Assembly (NCBI GenBank): GCA_025617375.2
Contig: JAMYGW020000009.1
Span: 1 to 64,000, forward strand
DNA length: 64,000 bases
Reading direction: 5' to 3'
Origin: Acarospora socialis
Lineage: Eukaryota > Ascomycota > Lecanoromycetes > Acarosporales > Acarosporaceae
Positions 1-9,880 of this stretch are shown here, piece by piece. The translations under genes and the position numbers were made by a program. Position 1 is the first letter of the stretch, and every line of letters begins with the position of its first letter. The notes under the pieces were generated by a model. The model saw nothing but the letters and a program-made list of their open reading frames with translations, made no database searches and was not told the DNA's origin.

Positions 1-663
1 AAGTAACCATCACCCATTATTCAATGAGCTAAAGCAACAGGAGTAAATAACTCTTCTATCTTTAAAGGTAAAATTTTTAGAAATTTACCATCTATTTGTT
101 TATATCAAAGTTGATGTAAATTAGAAATAGCAGGTAAACGTTTAGTAGAAAATCAATATTGAGTAGGTTCTTTACCTGTTAACTTAGGATTTGGTCAAGG
201 TGTAGCTTCAGATTCACTAGAAATAAAAGCTAAAGCATAATATTTCAAGTATTTTACATAGTGTAAAACTTTAGCTGAAAATGTAAACTCTACTCTCCCG
301 TTAACAAGTGGAGCGTTAACAGGATCATATTTTATATAACCGTCTCCTAATAGTTCACCAGTTATTACTTCCCATACTTTTGATGGAACTACTCATTTAG
401 ATAAAACTTCTTTAGATAAAACAGTAGAACTAAATATTCATTTATTGTTAAATAGTTTGCCTGTATCTAAATAAACTGCAACAGTACTACGGTTAATTTG
501 TAGTACATTGGCACACTCCAATTTAGTTTTAAATGGAGCTCCTTTAACTAGCCCTTGTAGGCTTTCCGACAAATTATTTATATCATAAACTCAGATAAGA
601 AGTTTTTTAGACCCTTTACTAGTAGTATGAAGACTTATTTTTGATATATTTAGATTATTATTA
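1..663 (-). pseudogene. Mitochondrial-type LAGLIDADG homing endonuclease fragment (NUMOD-like region plus two LAGLIDADG motifs)
   Basis: Read on the minus strand with the mould mitochondrial code (TGA=Trp), this AT-rich stretch is open throughout; with the standard code it is broken by many TGA codons. It encodes a helix-turn-helix-like stretch (ECANVLQINRSTVAVYLDT) resembling the NUMOD1 modules of mitochondrial intron proteins. Then come GELLGDGYI and, about 115 codons later, HWIMGDGY, the two LAGLIDADG motifs of a single-chain homing endonuclease. Such proteins sit in group I introns of cox1, cob or nad genes and cut intronless alleles. The frame runs off the window at its 3' side and is cut at its 5' side by the telomere repeat. 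Nuclear ribosomes could not translate it. Either a mitochondrial segment was joined to the chromosome end, or the assembly is chimeric. Confidence 0.85.
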
Positions 664-795
664 CCCTAACCCTAACCCTAACCCTAACCCTAACCCTAAC
701 CCTAACCCTAACCCTAACCCTAACCCTAACCCTAACCCTAACCCTAACCCTAACCCTAACCCTAACCCTAACCCTAACCCTAACCCTAACCCTAA
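664..795. repeat. Telomeric repeat (CCCTAA)22
   Basis: Twenty-two uninterrupted CCCTAA units are present. The C-rich strand on + means the chromosome interior lies to the right, so this is a left chromosome end. The canonical fungal telomere sequence is TTAGGG. Confidence 0.98.
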
Positions 796-899
796 CCCTG
801 ACTTTGACCCTGACTTTGACTTTGACTTTGACTTTGACTTTGACTTTGACTTTGACTTTGACTTTGACTTTGACTTTGACTTTGACTTTGACTTTGACT
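796..899. repeat. Variant telomere-like hexamers CCCTGA / CTTTGA
   Basis: The perfect array passes in phase into CCCTGA, CTTTGA, CCCTGA and then a run of about 14 CTTTGA units, keeping the 6-base period. Two or three substitutions convert CCCTAA to CTTTGA. A short block of the same hexamer returns at about 1083-1108. Confidence 0.9.
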
Positions 900-1190
900 T
901 AATGCGCAAAGCTCTTACGATTGCGGCTCCACCGCAGCGAAAACTGCGATGAGCTTGGCGAAGACAGCAGCGAAAACGGCGACAAAGGCAGCGGCATGAA
1001 GACAGCATGCACCCAGGTTTGGCATTGATCAGTATTGTACAGTAAGCTATAGCTAGAATATTTTGAGTCTTTTTCGAAGGGAGCTTTGACTTTGACTTTG
1101 ACTTTGACAATCTCAAACACTGACTTCTATGTACTCTAGCTTCAACAGCTTCGACAGGCTTCGACGGCTTTCGACGGCTTCGACATCAAG
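900..1190. repeat. Subtelomeric unit with CTTTGA/CTTCGA hexamers
   Basis: This holds a unit beginning cttaatgcgcaaagctcttac and running to about 1027, which recurs in diverged form at about 4549-4632. It is followed by a CTTTGA block and CTTCGA-type hexamers (about 1135-1185). No gene is seen. Confidence 0.7.
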
Positions 1191-2125
1191 GCTTGCAAGG
1201 TGTGTGCGAGGTGTGCGAGGCGTGCGAGGTGCGTGCGAGGTGTGTGCGAGGTGTGTGCGAGGTATGTGCGAGCCTTGCGATTCTTGCGAGTCTTCCTTGT
1301 AAGTGCGTGCGATTCTTGTGAGTCTTCCTTGCAAGTGCGTGCAAGCCTTGCGAGGAGCGTTGCGAGGCTTGCGAGTTGCTTACGAGTGCTTGCGAGTCTT
1401 GCTTGCGAGTGCTTGCGAGTCTTGCTTGCGAGTGCTTGCGAGTCTTGCTTGCGAGTGCTTGCGAGTCTTGCTTGCGAGTGCTTGCGAGTCTTGCTTGCGA
1501 GTCTTACTTGTGAGCTTGAGAATTGCTTGTGAGCTTGCAAGTCTGTCTTGCTTCTCAAGCCTGCAGTTCTTCTTTCTGAGTTCATGCATGTCTTGTGAGT
1601 CCTGCACCTCTGCTCTATGCTTTGCAGTCTTTATCTAAGGCTTGTGCCTTTGCGACTTTGCGACTCTGGTTCCGAGTTCGTGCGAGTTGCTTGCGAGTCT
1701 TGCTTGCGAGAGTGTGCGATTTGCTTGCGAGTCTTGCTTTACAAATCTTGCAAGTGCGTGCAAGCGAGTCCGTGTGAGCGCAGGCTTGCGTGTGAGTGCG
1801 AGCTGCTTGCGAGAGCTTGGGAGTGTGCAAGGCTTGTGAGTCTTGCAAGAGCTTGTGAGTTTTGCAAGTTTTGCGAGGGCTTGCAAGAGCTTGCGAGTGC
1901 GTGCGAGGCTTGTGAGTGCGTGCGAGTCTTGCGAGTCTTGCGAGGCTTGCGAGGCTTGCGAGTCTTGCGAGGCTTGCGAGGCTTGCGAGTCTTGCGATGC
2001 TTGCGAGTGCGTGCGAGGCTTGCGAGTCTTGTGAGGCTTGCGAGTGCGTGCGAGGCTTGCGAGTCTTGCGAGTGCGTGCGAGTCTTGCGAGTCTTGCGAG
2101 TCTTGCGAGAGGTTGCTTGCGAGTA
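1190..2125. repeat. Subtelomeric minisatellite array 1 (TTGCGAGTC / TTGCGAGGC / TTGCGAGTGC)
   Basis: Imperfect 9-10 base units built on TTGCGAG fill this stretch. They are most regular at about 1385-1505 (a composite unit cttgcgagtgcttgcgagt) and 1920-2110. Open frames exist on both strands only because the repeat lacks stops; their Cys/Leu/Ser- or Lys/Thr/Ala-rich translations are not credible proteins. Confidence 0.85.
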
Positions 2126-2139
2126 CATACCAACAAAGA

Positions 2140-2640
2140 CCAGCGGAGACAAATGCACCGCAGCGAAAGCAGCGACGAGGTTAGTGAAGGCAGCGAGGCA
2201 CTGCATCTGTAACCCCAAAGACAACGGTGAGGTTAGCAAAGGCAGCGGTGAAGGCTGCGAAGACGAGCGAAGACAGCGAAGACAGCAAAAGCCAGCAGCA
2301 ATGCATCAATGCAGCCGCACTGCAGCGAAGGCAGCGGCATTAGCGGTATGGCACCGAAGGCGACAGCGAGGGTAAGCAAGAGGCAGCAAAAGACATCGGC
2401 ACTGCAGTGAAGTAGCGGCGAAGGAACGGCACCATCAATAGCATAGCAGTGAAGACAATGGCAAAGTCAGCAACGAAACTTATGGCACTGCAGCGACATA
2501 GTGGCGGAGACAGCAACATATTTGCAAATGCTGCAGCAAAGGCAGCGGCAGCAGCAGCATAACAGCGAAAGACAGCGGTGAAGGCAAAAGACAAAGTCAG
2601 TGGCAGATAGCGGAATCTAACGGGGATCAGCAAGCAGTGA
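2140..2640. repeat. GCAGCGAA/GACAGCGA purine-rich subtelomeric tract
   Basis: Degenerate short units such as gcagcgaagacagcg and gcaaaggcagcgg are dispersed through this stretch. The shorter element at 930-1000 has the same composition. No coding signal is seen. Confidence 0.6.
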
Positions 2641-3040
2641 CAGTGTGCAGATCTTGCTTGCAGGTCTTGCTTGCAGAAGCATGCAACTCTAGAGTGACAA
2701 AGATAGAGAGACTTCAACAGCTTTGATGAGCTTCAATGGGCTTGAACTGCAAGGCTTTGACTTTGAGTTCAAGAGCTTCAACCTGCTTTGAGAGCCTTGA
2801 CGGCCTCGAAGCCTCAATCGCCTCAATTGTCTCAACAACTTCGACAGCCTCGACACGGCTTCGACGGCTTCAACTTCAACAACAGCTTTAACTGCAAGAC
2901 TTTGTTCTCTGTGCTTTATCCTTTGTTCTTTGTTTTCTGTTCTTTGTGTTTTACTCTTTACTTCTTGCTTTACTCTTTGCTTTGCTTTACTCTTTAATAT
3001 TTGCTTCTTGCTTCTTGTTCTCTGTTTTTTGATCTATGCG
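2641..3040. other. Subtelomeric non-coding spacer
   Basis: CTTCGA/CTTTGA-like hexamers (about 2710-2890) are followed by a T-rich stretch (about 2900-3035) with repeated ctttgttctttg/tttactcttt. No gene or RNA is recognised. Confidence 0.5.
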
Positions 3041-3044
3041 GGTC

Positions 3045-4390
3045 TTGTGCTAAGTCTTCGAGTCTTGCTTTGCGAGTTTGCGACTTGCTTGCGAGAGCTT
3101 GCGAATTGCTTGCAAGTCTTGCGAGCGAGTCCGAGCTGCTTGCGAGAGCTTGCGAGTCTTGCTTGCGAGCTTACAAATGGCTTGCGAGTACTTGCGAGTC
3201 TTGGTTGCGAACTTGCGAGAGCTTGCGAGAGCTTGCGAGTCTTGCGTTTGAGGCTTGTGTGTGAGTCTTGCAAGTGCCGGTGAGTCTTGCTTTGTGAGTT
3301 TGCAAATCTGCTTTGCAAGTCTCTATCTAAGTCTTGTGAGTTTGCAAAGTGTGCTCGTGAGTCTTGTGCGCAAGCCCGAACTAGGGCTTTGCGAGTCTCT
3401 ATGTAAGTCTTGTGACCCCTGCAAGTTTGCAAGTCTACTCTGCTCTATGCTCTGTGAGTCTCTTTAAGTCTTTTTGAGCTTGCAAGTCTGCTTGCAAGTG
3501 CATACAAGTTTTGCAAGTCTGCTTTGCGAGCTTTGCGGCTTTGCGAGTCTTGCGGCTTTGCGAGACTGCTTGCGAGTGCGTGCGAGTACTTGCGAGTCTA
3601 AGTGTTGCGAGTCCTGTGTGCGACCCTGTTCTATGCTCTGTGAGTCTTTTGAGTCTGCAAGTCTTGTGAGCCTCGCAAACTTGCGACTTTACTTGCGAGT
3701 GCGTGCGAGTCCTGCATGCAACCCTGCCCTATGCATTGCAAGTCTCTATGTGAATCTTCCGGCTCTGCGAGAGTCCATTTGAGACTTGCGAATCTGCTTT
3801 GCCAGTTTGCGAGTCTGCTTTGCGAGTTTGCGAGTTGCTTGCGAGTGTGTGCAAGTATGCTTCCGAGTCCATGCGAGACTTGCAAATTTGCTTTGTGAGC
3901 TTGCGAGTGTGTGCAAGTCCTGTGTGCGACCCTGCCCTATGCTCTGCAAGTCCCTTGAGTTTGCAAATCTTGTGAGCCTTGCGACTTTGCAAATTTACTT
4001 GCGACTTTGCGAGTTTACTTGCAAGTGCGTGCGAGTCCTGCGTGCAACCCTGCCCTATGCATTGCGACTCTGCGAGTTTGCTTAAGAGTTCATGCGAGAC
4101 TTGCGAGTCTGGTTTGCGAGTTTGCGAGTTTGCTTTATGAGTTTACGAGTTGTTTGCGAGTGTGTGCGAATTGCTTGCGACTGCGTGCGAGTCCTGCGTG
4201 CAACTCTGCCCTATGCATTGCGACTCTGCAAGTTTGCTTACAAGACTTGCGACTCTGCTTTGCGAGTTTGCGAGTCTTCTCTGTGAGTTTGCGAGTGCGT
4301 GCGAGTTTGCTTCCAAGTCCGTGAGAGGCTTGCGAGTTGCTTGCGAGTGTGTGCCAGTTGCTTGCGAGTGCTTGCGTGTGAGATTTGCGG
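3045..4390. repeat. Subtelomeric minisatellite array 2 (TTGCGAGT-based, with a longer composite repeat)
   Basis: TTGCGAG units return, here also organised in a longer repeat. The phrase ccctatgc(a/t)(t/c)tgc preceded by a gtgcgtgcgagtcctg-like string recurs at about 3620, 3720, 3925, 4045 and 4205. This implies a higher-order unit of roughly 100-160 bases. Confidence 0.8.
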
Positions 4391-4540
4391 TTTGCGGAGA
4401 AGCTTTATGAGCTTTGTGGAGCTTCGTGGTTGTTGGGATCGCAAGTTTTCAATTTGTGTCTTCGAGTCTTCGAAACGGCTTCGAGACTGTGACTTAAGAC
4501 TCCGACTTCTACGATCACGACTCTGCACCTATGGCTCTGG

Positions 4541-4900
4541 GACTTTGACTTAACGCGCAAAATTCTTACGATTGCAAAGATAGCGGCGGCATAGCGGTGA
4601 AGGCAGCATGCACACGGGTTTGGCATTGACTTTTATGAACTTTGACTTTGAGTTCAACAGCTTTGACTGCAAGACTCTGTCGCTTCGATGACTTTGACGA
4701 CTTTGACGGCTTCGACTTTGACTACGATGTTTAGACAGATTTGACCATTTCGACAGCTTTGTTTCGAGATTCTGATTTCAAGGCAACCGAGTGTAATACT
4801 TTGACCTCCGACTTCGACGGCTTCGAATCTGAGACCGAGGCTTCAAGGCTTCGAGACCTTGACTTCAAGAAGACTGCGACTTCAAACTCAACTTCTCTGC
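4541..4900. repeat. Second copy of the telomere-proximal unit plus degenerate CTTTGA/CTTCGA hexamers
   Basis: gactttgacttaacgcgcaaa at about 4543 matches 892-911 with few changes, and the similarity continues to the string gggtttggcattga at about 4616 (compare about 1015). Hexamers of CTTTGA/CTTCGA type fill 4635-4870. Confidence 0.7.
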
Positions 4901-5770
4901 CCACAAGCCTGTGACAGGAGCAACAATTACAAAGTGCATCTCTTACAGTCACGTCTCTGCGTTCGGGCCGCACACACCTGCAACTATACAATGGCGAAGC
5001 GTAAGACTACCTGCAACTCTACAAAGGCACAAGCTAACAATGCAACTTCGGAACCATATTGCCCAACCCTGTGACGCTATCACTACAATGTCTACGTGCA
5101 GTCTTCCAGCCGCAACCCCACGAACTGGCCACAGCGCACACGCCAAAGAAAACGGAGCACACGGACAAAGAAGCCGCAAAGAGATGAAGCCAACCTCAAC
5201 TACAATGCTTCCATGCCGTGCAACTTGGAACGAGACGCGCAAGTCAAACGCCTCGAAGCCAACCACAGCAACGATGCTTCCATGCCCACTGCACTGCAGA
5301 GAGGCAAAATGGCACAAGCATCGGTGTGCTGGGTCACGCTGGAGCACCACCGTTGTGTCAATGGCACAGGCAGTGGTAGGCTGACTGGCGTAACCTGCAT
5401 CAGAAACGGCCGCAGCCTCGACAATGCAGCCCAAGCTAGGTATGAGTTTAGTGGGCAGAAGCTCCCGCAGGAGATACGCCATATCTCATGTGCTCAGACT
5501 TCGGTCCACTGACTTCTTACACTCGTGATGCTACAGGCATCAGTACACCATCCTTGCGCTGGATCTCCGTTCTCGTCCAGACTTGGCTGTGCTGGGACAC
5601 CCCACACTGCATTGGCAGCAATAATCGCCACCGAGCGGCAAGGTCGGCAGCGAGACGGCGAAAGGCAGCAAAGGAAAACTTGGGCCAGTGGAAAGATACT
5701 GCGGAGCTGGGTTTTAAAACACCATCTAACGGAATGGGGATGGCATGCATACGGCAGCTAGAGTAATAGC
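4900..5770. other. Region without a convincing gene
   Basis: Base composition changes here from satellite to complex sequence. Overlapping open frames exist on both strands (for example + 5096-5512), but none has a recognisable motif, codon periodicity or splice structure. I call no gene. Confidence 0.4.
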
Positions 5771-6024
5771 ATTGATCGTTCTATAATCGTCTAAGATATA
5801 CCTAAAGTAACTGTAACACCGGGATGCAGAGCTAGAGTTCGCTGTAGATTCCATCCTTTCTTCCTCGATTGCGCGTTATAACCATTGCCGGCAGTGACTT
5901 CCGTAGGTGCAACTGATTTCGGCACTGCTTCACACATCTGCTGTAGGTAGAGCGACCGCCAGTAGTCCTTTCGAGCGCTCGCCCTCGTTGGTTGTAGCTT
6001 TGGCGCGTTGCAGTGACCATCGAG

Positions 6025-6168
6025 GAAGTGACTTTGTGGGCAGTTGGCCACCGATCTCGTCAGCGACCTCATGCATCTAAAAGAGACTGGCGTTAATTCG
6101 TTGCGACACGGAGTAACCTTGCGTATTAGAGGACAACCATATGGATCCGGATGCGTCACGCTTTGACC
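6025..6168 (+). pseudogene. Possible relic of the C-terminus of the 678-aa coiled-coil protein
   Basis: A short + frame ending in a stop at 6166-6168 contains VTLRIRGQPYGSGCVTL. This resembles the last residues of the intact protein encoded at 10162-12247 (TLRLGGQPNVSGWVTLNLT). Both end within a few codons of the motif. The frame is blocked upstream by a TGA, so only about 43 codons remain. The similarity is short and was judged by eye. Confidence 0.35.
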
Positions 6169-6239
6169 TGCTCTAGAGAAGCACAAGATGGCGAGTGCGG
6201 AGCTTGAAGCTGGCTTTGGAGAGGGCTCTAAAAGCAACC

Positions 6240-7010
6240 TTTGCAGCGCTGCTGTCTTTCTTTCTTTGCGGGAAGATCGTTATGGCTAGCCACCGGTGGG
6301 ATACTTGCAAATGATGCGATACTGTGTCTGGTTGTCTGTTCTGGGTGTCGCCCAGATTAGCCGACGGTTTGATATAGAGTGACGTAGCAAGTCCTTCGAG
6401 CTTCAGCCTGTTCGTCGTGCATGCTGTATCTTGTAGCTAGTGGTAGTCCACGCGGCGTTCTATGCGTCGCTCCAATCCCTCTTGCAATCAGTAGCCGTAC
6501 CCTATCGCCCCGACGCGGCATCAGCTCGCTGAACCCGTGTTCGCCGCCGATTGTTACGTCCTAAGCCTTGGAATGGTGAGCTTTGTCTCAATGCGACAGA
6601 GATCCTCCGAGCCTGGGACGTTGCCACTGTCTTCTATGTTCGATGCGCCTTTAGAGCTTGAGTAGAGGTACCGAGTTCCTAACCTTGATCGCGATATCGC
6701 AGGCAAGTACTGCGTCTACTAGAAACTTGTATGTTAGTTAACTTATCTGCAGATATTAAAGGTACCTAATGCTGGTGCCACAGGTTCCTTCACAATGTTA
6801 GACCTGCAAAGGTTTGTCGAGGTTGTTGATATAGATGGCGAGGAGAGGCTCAAAGATTCCATAACCACGGTCCAGGACTACAAGACTAAAGTATATTCTT
6901 ACTCATCACGGGGAGGACAAAGACATAGTTTGGAATGGAAGTAATCAAATGTATTTCTATAGAAGTCATCTAGTAACAAAGACAACTACTGCAAAGCTCA
7001 ACTTGCTATC
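6240..7010. other. 770-bp stretch with no gene seen
   Basis: No reading frame of about 60 codons exists on either strand and no RNA gene is recognised. It reads as decayed sequence. Confidence 0.5.
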
Positions 7011-7292
7011 TCTTACTTGGTCTATTCGTCGGATGCACGCCGGTACAGACCAAGGCATCGAGTAGCTCAATTTGCTGCTCTTACCTGGTCTGTTCATCGG
7101 AGGCAACCCGGTACAGACCGAAGCATCGAGTAGTGCAAAGAGCTATCTCTTACCTGGTCTGTTCTCAGAGGCAACCGGTACAGAGGCAACCGGTACAGAA
7201 CCAAACCATCGAGTAGCTCAATTCGCTAACTCTAACCTGGTCTGTTCGTCGGAGGCAATCCGGTACAGACCAAAGCATCGAGCACTGCGAAG
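7010..7292. repeat. Four imperfect tandem repeats of about 70-80 bp
   Basis: A unit with the order ctcttacctggtctgttc, gtcggaggcaa, ccggtacagacc, aagcatcgag starts at about 7010, 7078, 7150 and 7232. The third copy carries an internal duplication of gaggcaaccggtacag. The array lies just beyond the 3' end of the 844-aa gene. Confidence 0.8.
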
Positions 7293-7345
7293 AGTCATTA
7301 CCTTTTGACTGGCAACACAAGCATATCCTTCTCTTTCTACCAGTC

Positions 7346-9880
7346 TTAGGCGGTGCGAAGAAGCAACTTCCATCTCTTTCCTTGCCTGTCGGTGGGGTTT
7401 GCAGCAGACACCCCATCGCAATGCAAGAAATAAACACATGCCGGCTGCTTGCGGTTGCGACAAGTATCGCACCGGTCGGTTTGCGGCGACGACGTCTTCC
7501 AAACGGGCTTTCTCCTACCCACAAGCCACGAGCGAAAGCAGGTTGAGATCCGGTCCGTGGGGTTGAACGTTGCCCACTCAATAATCGTCTCATTAAAACC
7601 GTTCCTCTGCAGTAGATTTGTGAACCAGGATTCGAGGTCCTCGGTCCAAGACCCATCCGTCGGGAATCGGATCTTGTCGTATGCACGCCGCGCAACCCCG
7701 GTAAGCGAGTCAGCTCCGACGAGAGTTTCAGGCTCTTCTTCGTCCCCTTCCTCCCTCTCTTCTTCTTCTTCCTCCATACCTAGATTTGCTCCTTCGTCCG
7801 CAGCGACCGTGCTTTGACGCGCATCGCCGGGGTTACGCCAGTTCGACAGGGACATGGGATCCACAGAGTCGCGTACAACACGTTGCTGCCTGTGGAAGGT
7901 TCCCCTAGGGGAGCCGAGCTCGAAGGAGGGAAGTCTCGCTCGCGGATGGCGCTCATGGCTGAGGTTGGGTGGCGATCGTAGAGGATGCGGGGTTCTCAAT
8001 GCCGACCTTGGCTTCTTGAGTGGAGCACGACCGCCAGACAGTTCGGGCGAGGCTTCCGCGAAACGCTTAGGTTCGGCCGGCATCGACGCCGTCGGAGTAT
8101 CGAAGGTCATACGGCGGGGAGCGCGGCGAAGATCGCTTTCTCGGTCGACGAAGGGATCGGAAGGGGTGGGGGAGCGGCGGCGTCGAGAGAGTGCAAGGCT
8201 ATCGAGCTTGTCGATGGCCGCCAGAAGTCTATCGCCGACAAGCTCGCCTTTTGCCGGTGAGGAGAGGGTTCGCTCCAGTTGCTGCAGATTTTCGGTAGCC
8301 GCCACAAGTCTATCGACGACGGCATTGCTCGGAGTGGTCGAGAGAGTTGCCGAGATGGTTTCCTCCATTTGCTGCAGCTTCTCCGTGGCCCCTACGAGTC
8401 TGTCGACAACGTCACTGCTCGGAGGTTGCTCGAGTTTTTGCAAGGCGTCGTGCAGGTTGGCGTTCATCTTATCGAGAGTCTCTTCCTTGTCGTCGAGCGA
8501 CTCCGCCTGCTCTTGCACAAGAAGCTGCCGGGCCCGTAGGGTCCACTCCTTTTCTTCGTGCCGCCCAACCTCCGCCGCAAAGTCCGCAATTCTGCCGTCC
8601 ATCCGCTCGGTGTGAGCTCGCAAGGTCGCTGTCGTCTCATCGCGCGCCGTCTTTGCACGTTCGTCGGCACGGCGGGCATTGGCTTCGTGCTGTAGAGCTT
8701 CCTTCTTGAAAGTCTTGGACCGTGTGATCAAGCCCTCAAGCGTGGTCTTGGACGCGGCGAGTTCTTGGCGATGCAGCTCAAATGCTTGCATGTCCTCCGT
8801 GACAAACTTTTCGTGAGCTTTGATCAGATCTTGCTGGTCCTGCTCTTGCGTCGCCAAGCTTGTCTTGAGCATCTCTTTGAACTCGCGGATTCGGCGAGTT
8901 GCTGTAACTTGCGCCCGTTCTAGCTTGCCCTCCCTTGTGGCAAGCGCTGCGCTGTCGGCGGTGTATTTCTCCTGCTGCTCGGTAAGATTGGTGCGCGAGG
9001 TTTCGAGCGCAGTCTGCAAGGCCGAGAGTTCTTCCTCTCGAGCGGCCAGTCGGACCTTCTCAGAGTTGACCAGTTCGAGTCGACGAGCTTTCGTGGCGTC
9101 CATATCGGCTTGCCGTTGCCGATATTTCTCCGCGAGCTTCGCCTCAAGGTCGCGTTGCTTTTGTTCGAAAGCGCGCTCCGACTCCGAGACTTTCGTCTGG
9201 TAGGTCTGGTTGAGGTCGTGCTCCTGCGCGATATATGCTTCGAGCTTCGACTCCAGCTCCGAAATCTTCACCTGAGAGGCCTTGAGCTTCGATTCCAGGT
9301 CCGAAACCTTCACCTGAGAGGCCTCGAGCTCCGATTCCAGGTCCGAAACCTTCATCGTCCGCTCGTTCGCCTCCGTAACCAGCGCAAGGTTTTTCTCCTT
9401 TAACGCGGTCAGCTCGGACTCTCGCTCTCGGTCGCGTCCGACAAAGCCAGCCTCGAGCTCCTCTCGTTTGCTGGTCAAGGTCGCTTCGTGGTTGCTGACC
9501 ATGTGTCGCTCCGCCAAGTCGAAGACCGCCTGAAGCTCCTGGCGGACCTCGGCGACATTGGCGGACTGCTGCTTCTGTTGCTCGATGGTCCGGCGAGCCT
9601 CGTCGAGCTGAGCTTGGAGAGCCTCCTCACGGATGGCGGTCTGCTGATGCTCGTGGCATTGCTTGTGCATCGTCTCGACTTCGATGAGAAGACGTAGCGA
9701 CCGAGCAAAAACGTCCTCCCAGGTCATCTGGCGGAAGCGTGCCAGTTGTTCTGCTGTGGCGCCTCGTATGGGCTGCACAGCTTCCTTGGCCTCATCTCCA
9801 ATACTCTTGAATGTGTCTACAGCCCTCTCAAGTGCAACAAGGTCAAGAGACGGAAAAGCCGAACACTGATTATCAGACAT
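7346..9880 (-). CDS. Long coiled-coil protein, 844 aa, with Cys-rich tail (orphan family)
   Basis: This is an intact single-exon frame starting at ATG 9880. Residues about 1-60 form a helical head and about 75-560 are almost continuous heptad-like Glu/Lys/Arg/Gln/Ala/Leu sequence. Inside it lies a near-exact tandem repeat around residues 170-205 (KVSDLESELEASQ, KVSDLESKLKASQ, KISELESKLEA). Then follow short repeats around VVDRLVGATEKLQQ, a disordered Pro/Ser/Arg linker, an acidic patch of about 14 Glu/Asp, a globular stretch and a Cys tail (C-x2-C-x7-C-x5-C near residue 810). I recognise no family. It is divergent from the 678-aa gene and shares its promoter. A diverged relative of its middle section (DPFVDR, SMPAE, EASPELSGGRA) lies at 22.6 kb. 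A structural or scaffold role is only inferred. Confidence 0.8.
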   Translation of the reverse strand: MSDNQCSAFPSLDLVALERAVDTFKSIGDEAKEAVQPIRGATAEQLARFRQMTWEDVFARSLRLLIEVETMHKQCHEHQQTAIREEALQAQLDEARRTIEQQKQQSANVAEVRQELQAVFDLAERHMVSNHEATLTSKREELEAGFVGRDRERESELTALKEKNLALVTEANERTMKVSDLESELEASQVKVSDLESKLKASQVKISELESKLEAYIAQEHDLNQTYQTKVSESERAFEQKQRDLEAKLAEKYRQRQADMDATKARRLELVNSEKVRLAAREEELSALQTALETSRTNLTEQQEKYTADSAALATREGKLERAQVTATRRIREFKEMLKTSLATQEQDQQDLIKAHEKFVTEDMQAFELHRQELAASKTTLEGLITRSKTFKKEALQHEANARRADERAKTARDETTATLRAHTERMDGRIADFAAEVGRHEEKEWTLRARQLLVQEQAESLDDKEETLDKMNANLHDALQKLEQPPSSDVVDRLVGATEKLQQMEETISATLSTTPSNAVVDRLVAATENLQQLERTLSSPAKGELVGDRLLAAIDKLDSLALSRRRRSPTPSDPFVDRESDLRRAPRRMTFDTPTASMPAEPKRFAEASPELSGGRAPLKKPRSALRTPHPLRSPPNLSHERHPRARLPSFELGSPRGTFHRQQRVVRDSVDPMSLSNWRNPGDARQSTVAADEGANLGMEEEEEEREEGDEEEPETLVGADSLTGVARRAYDKIRFPTDGSWTEDLESWFTNLLQRNGFNETIIEWATFNPTDRISTCFRSWLVGRRKPVWKTSSPQTDRCDTCRNRKQPACVYFLHCDGVSAANPTDRQGKRWKLLLRTA

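Noticed and set aside
641-2375. Open frames over the telomere and satellite (Asn-Pro, Gly-Leu, Lys-Ser or Cys-Leu-Ser polymers)
   Set aside because: They are direct translations of CCCTAA, CTTTGA and TTGCGAG repeats on both strands, with no independent coding signal.
5096-5512. 138-codon + frame between satellite and accessory zone
   Set aside because: An opposite-strand frame of similar length overlaps it, no motif is visible, and no start context or introns support it.
5791-6237. 148-codon minus frame
   Set aside because: It lies antisense to the relic of the 678-aa C-terminus, and a similar antisense frame exists opposite the intact copy. It is therefore most likely a shadow.
7854-9403. 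Several long + frames opposite the 844-aa gene
   Set aside because: They are Ser/Arg/Leu-rich mirror images of a coiled-coil coding strand.
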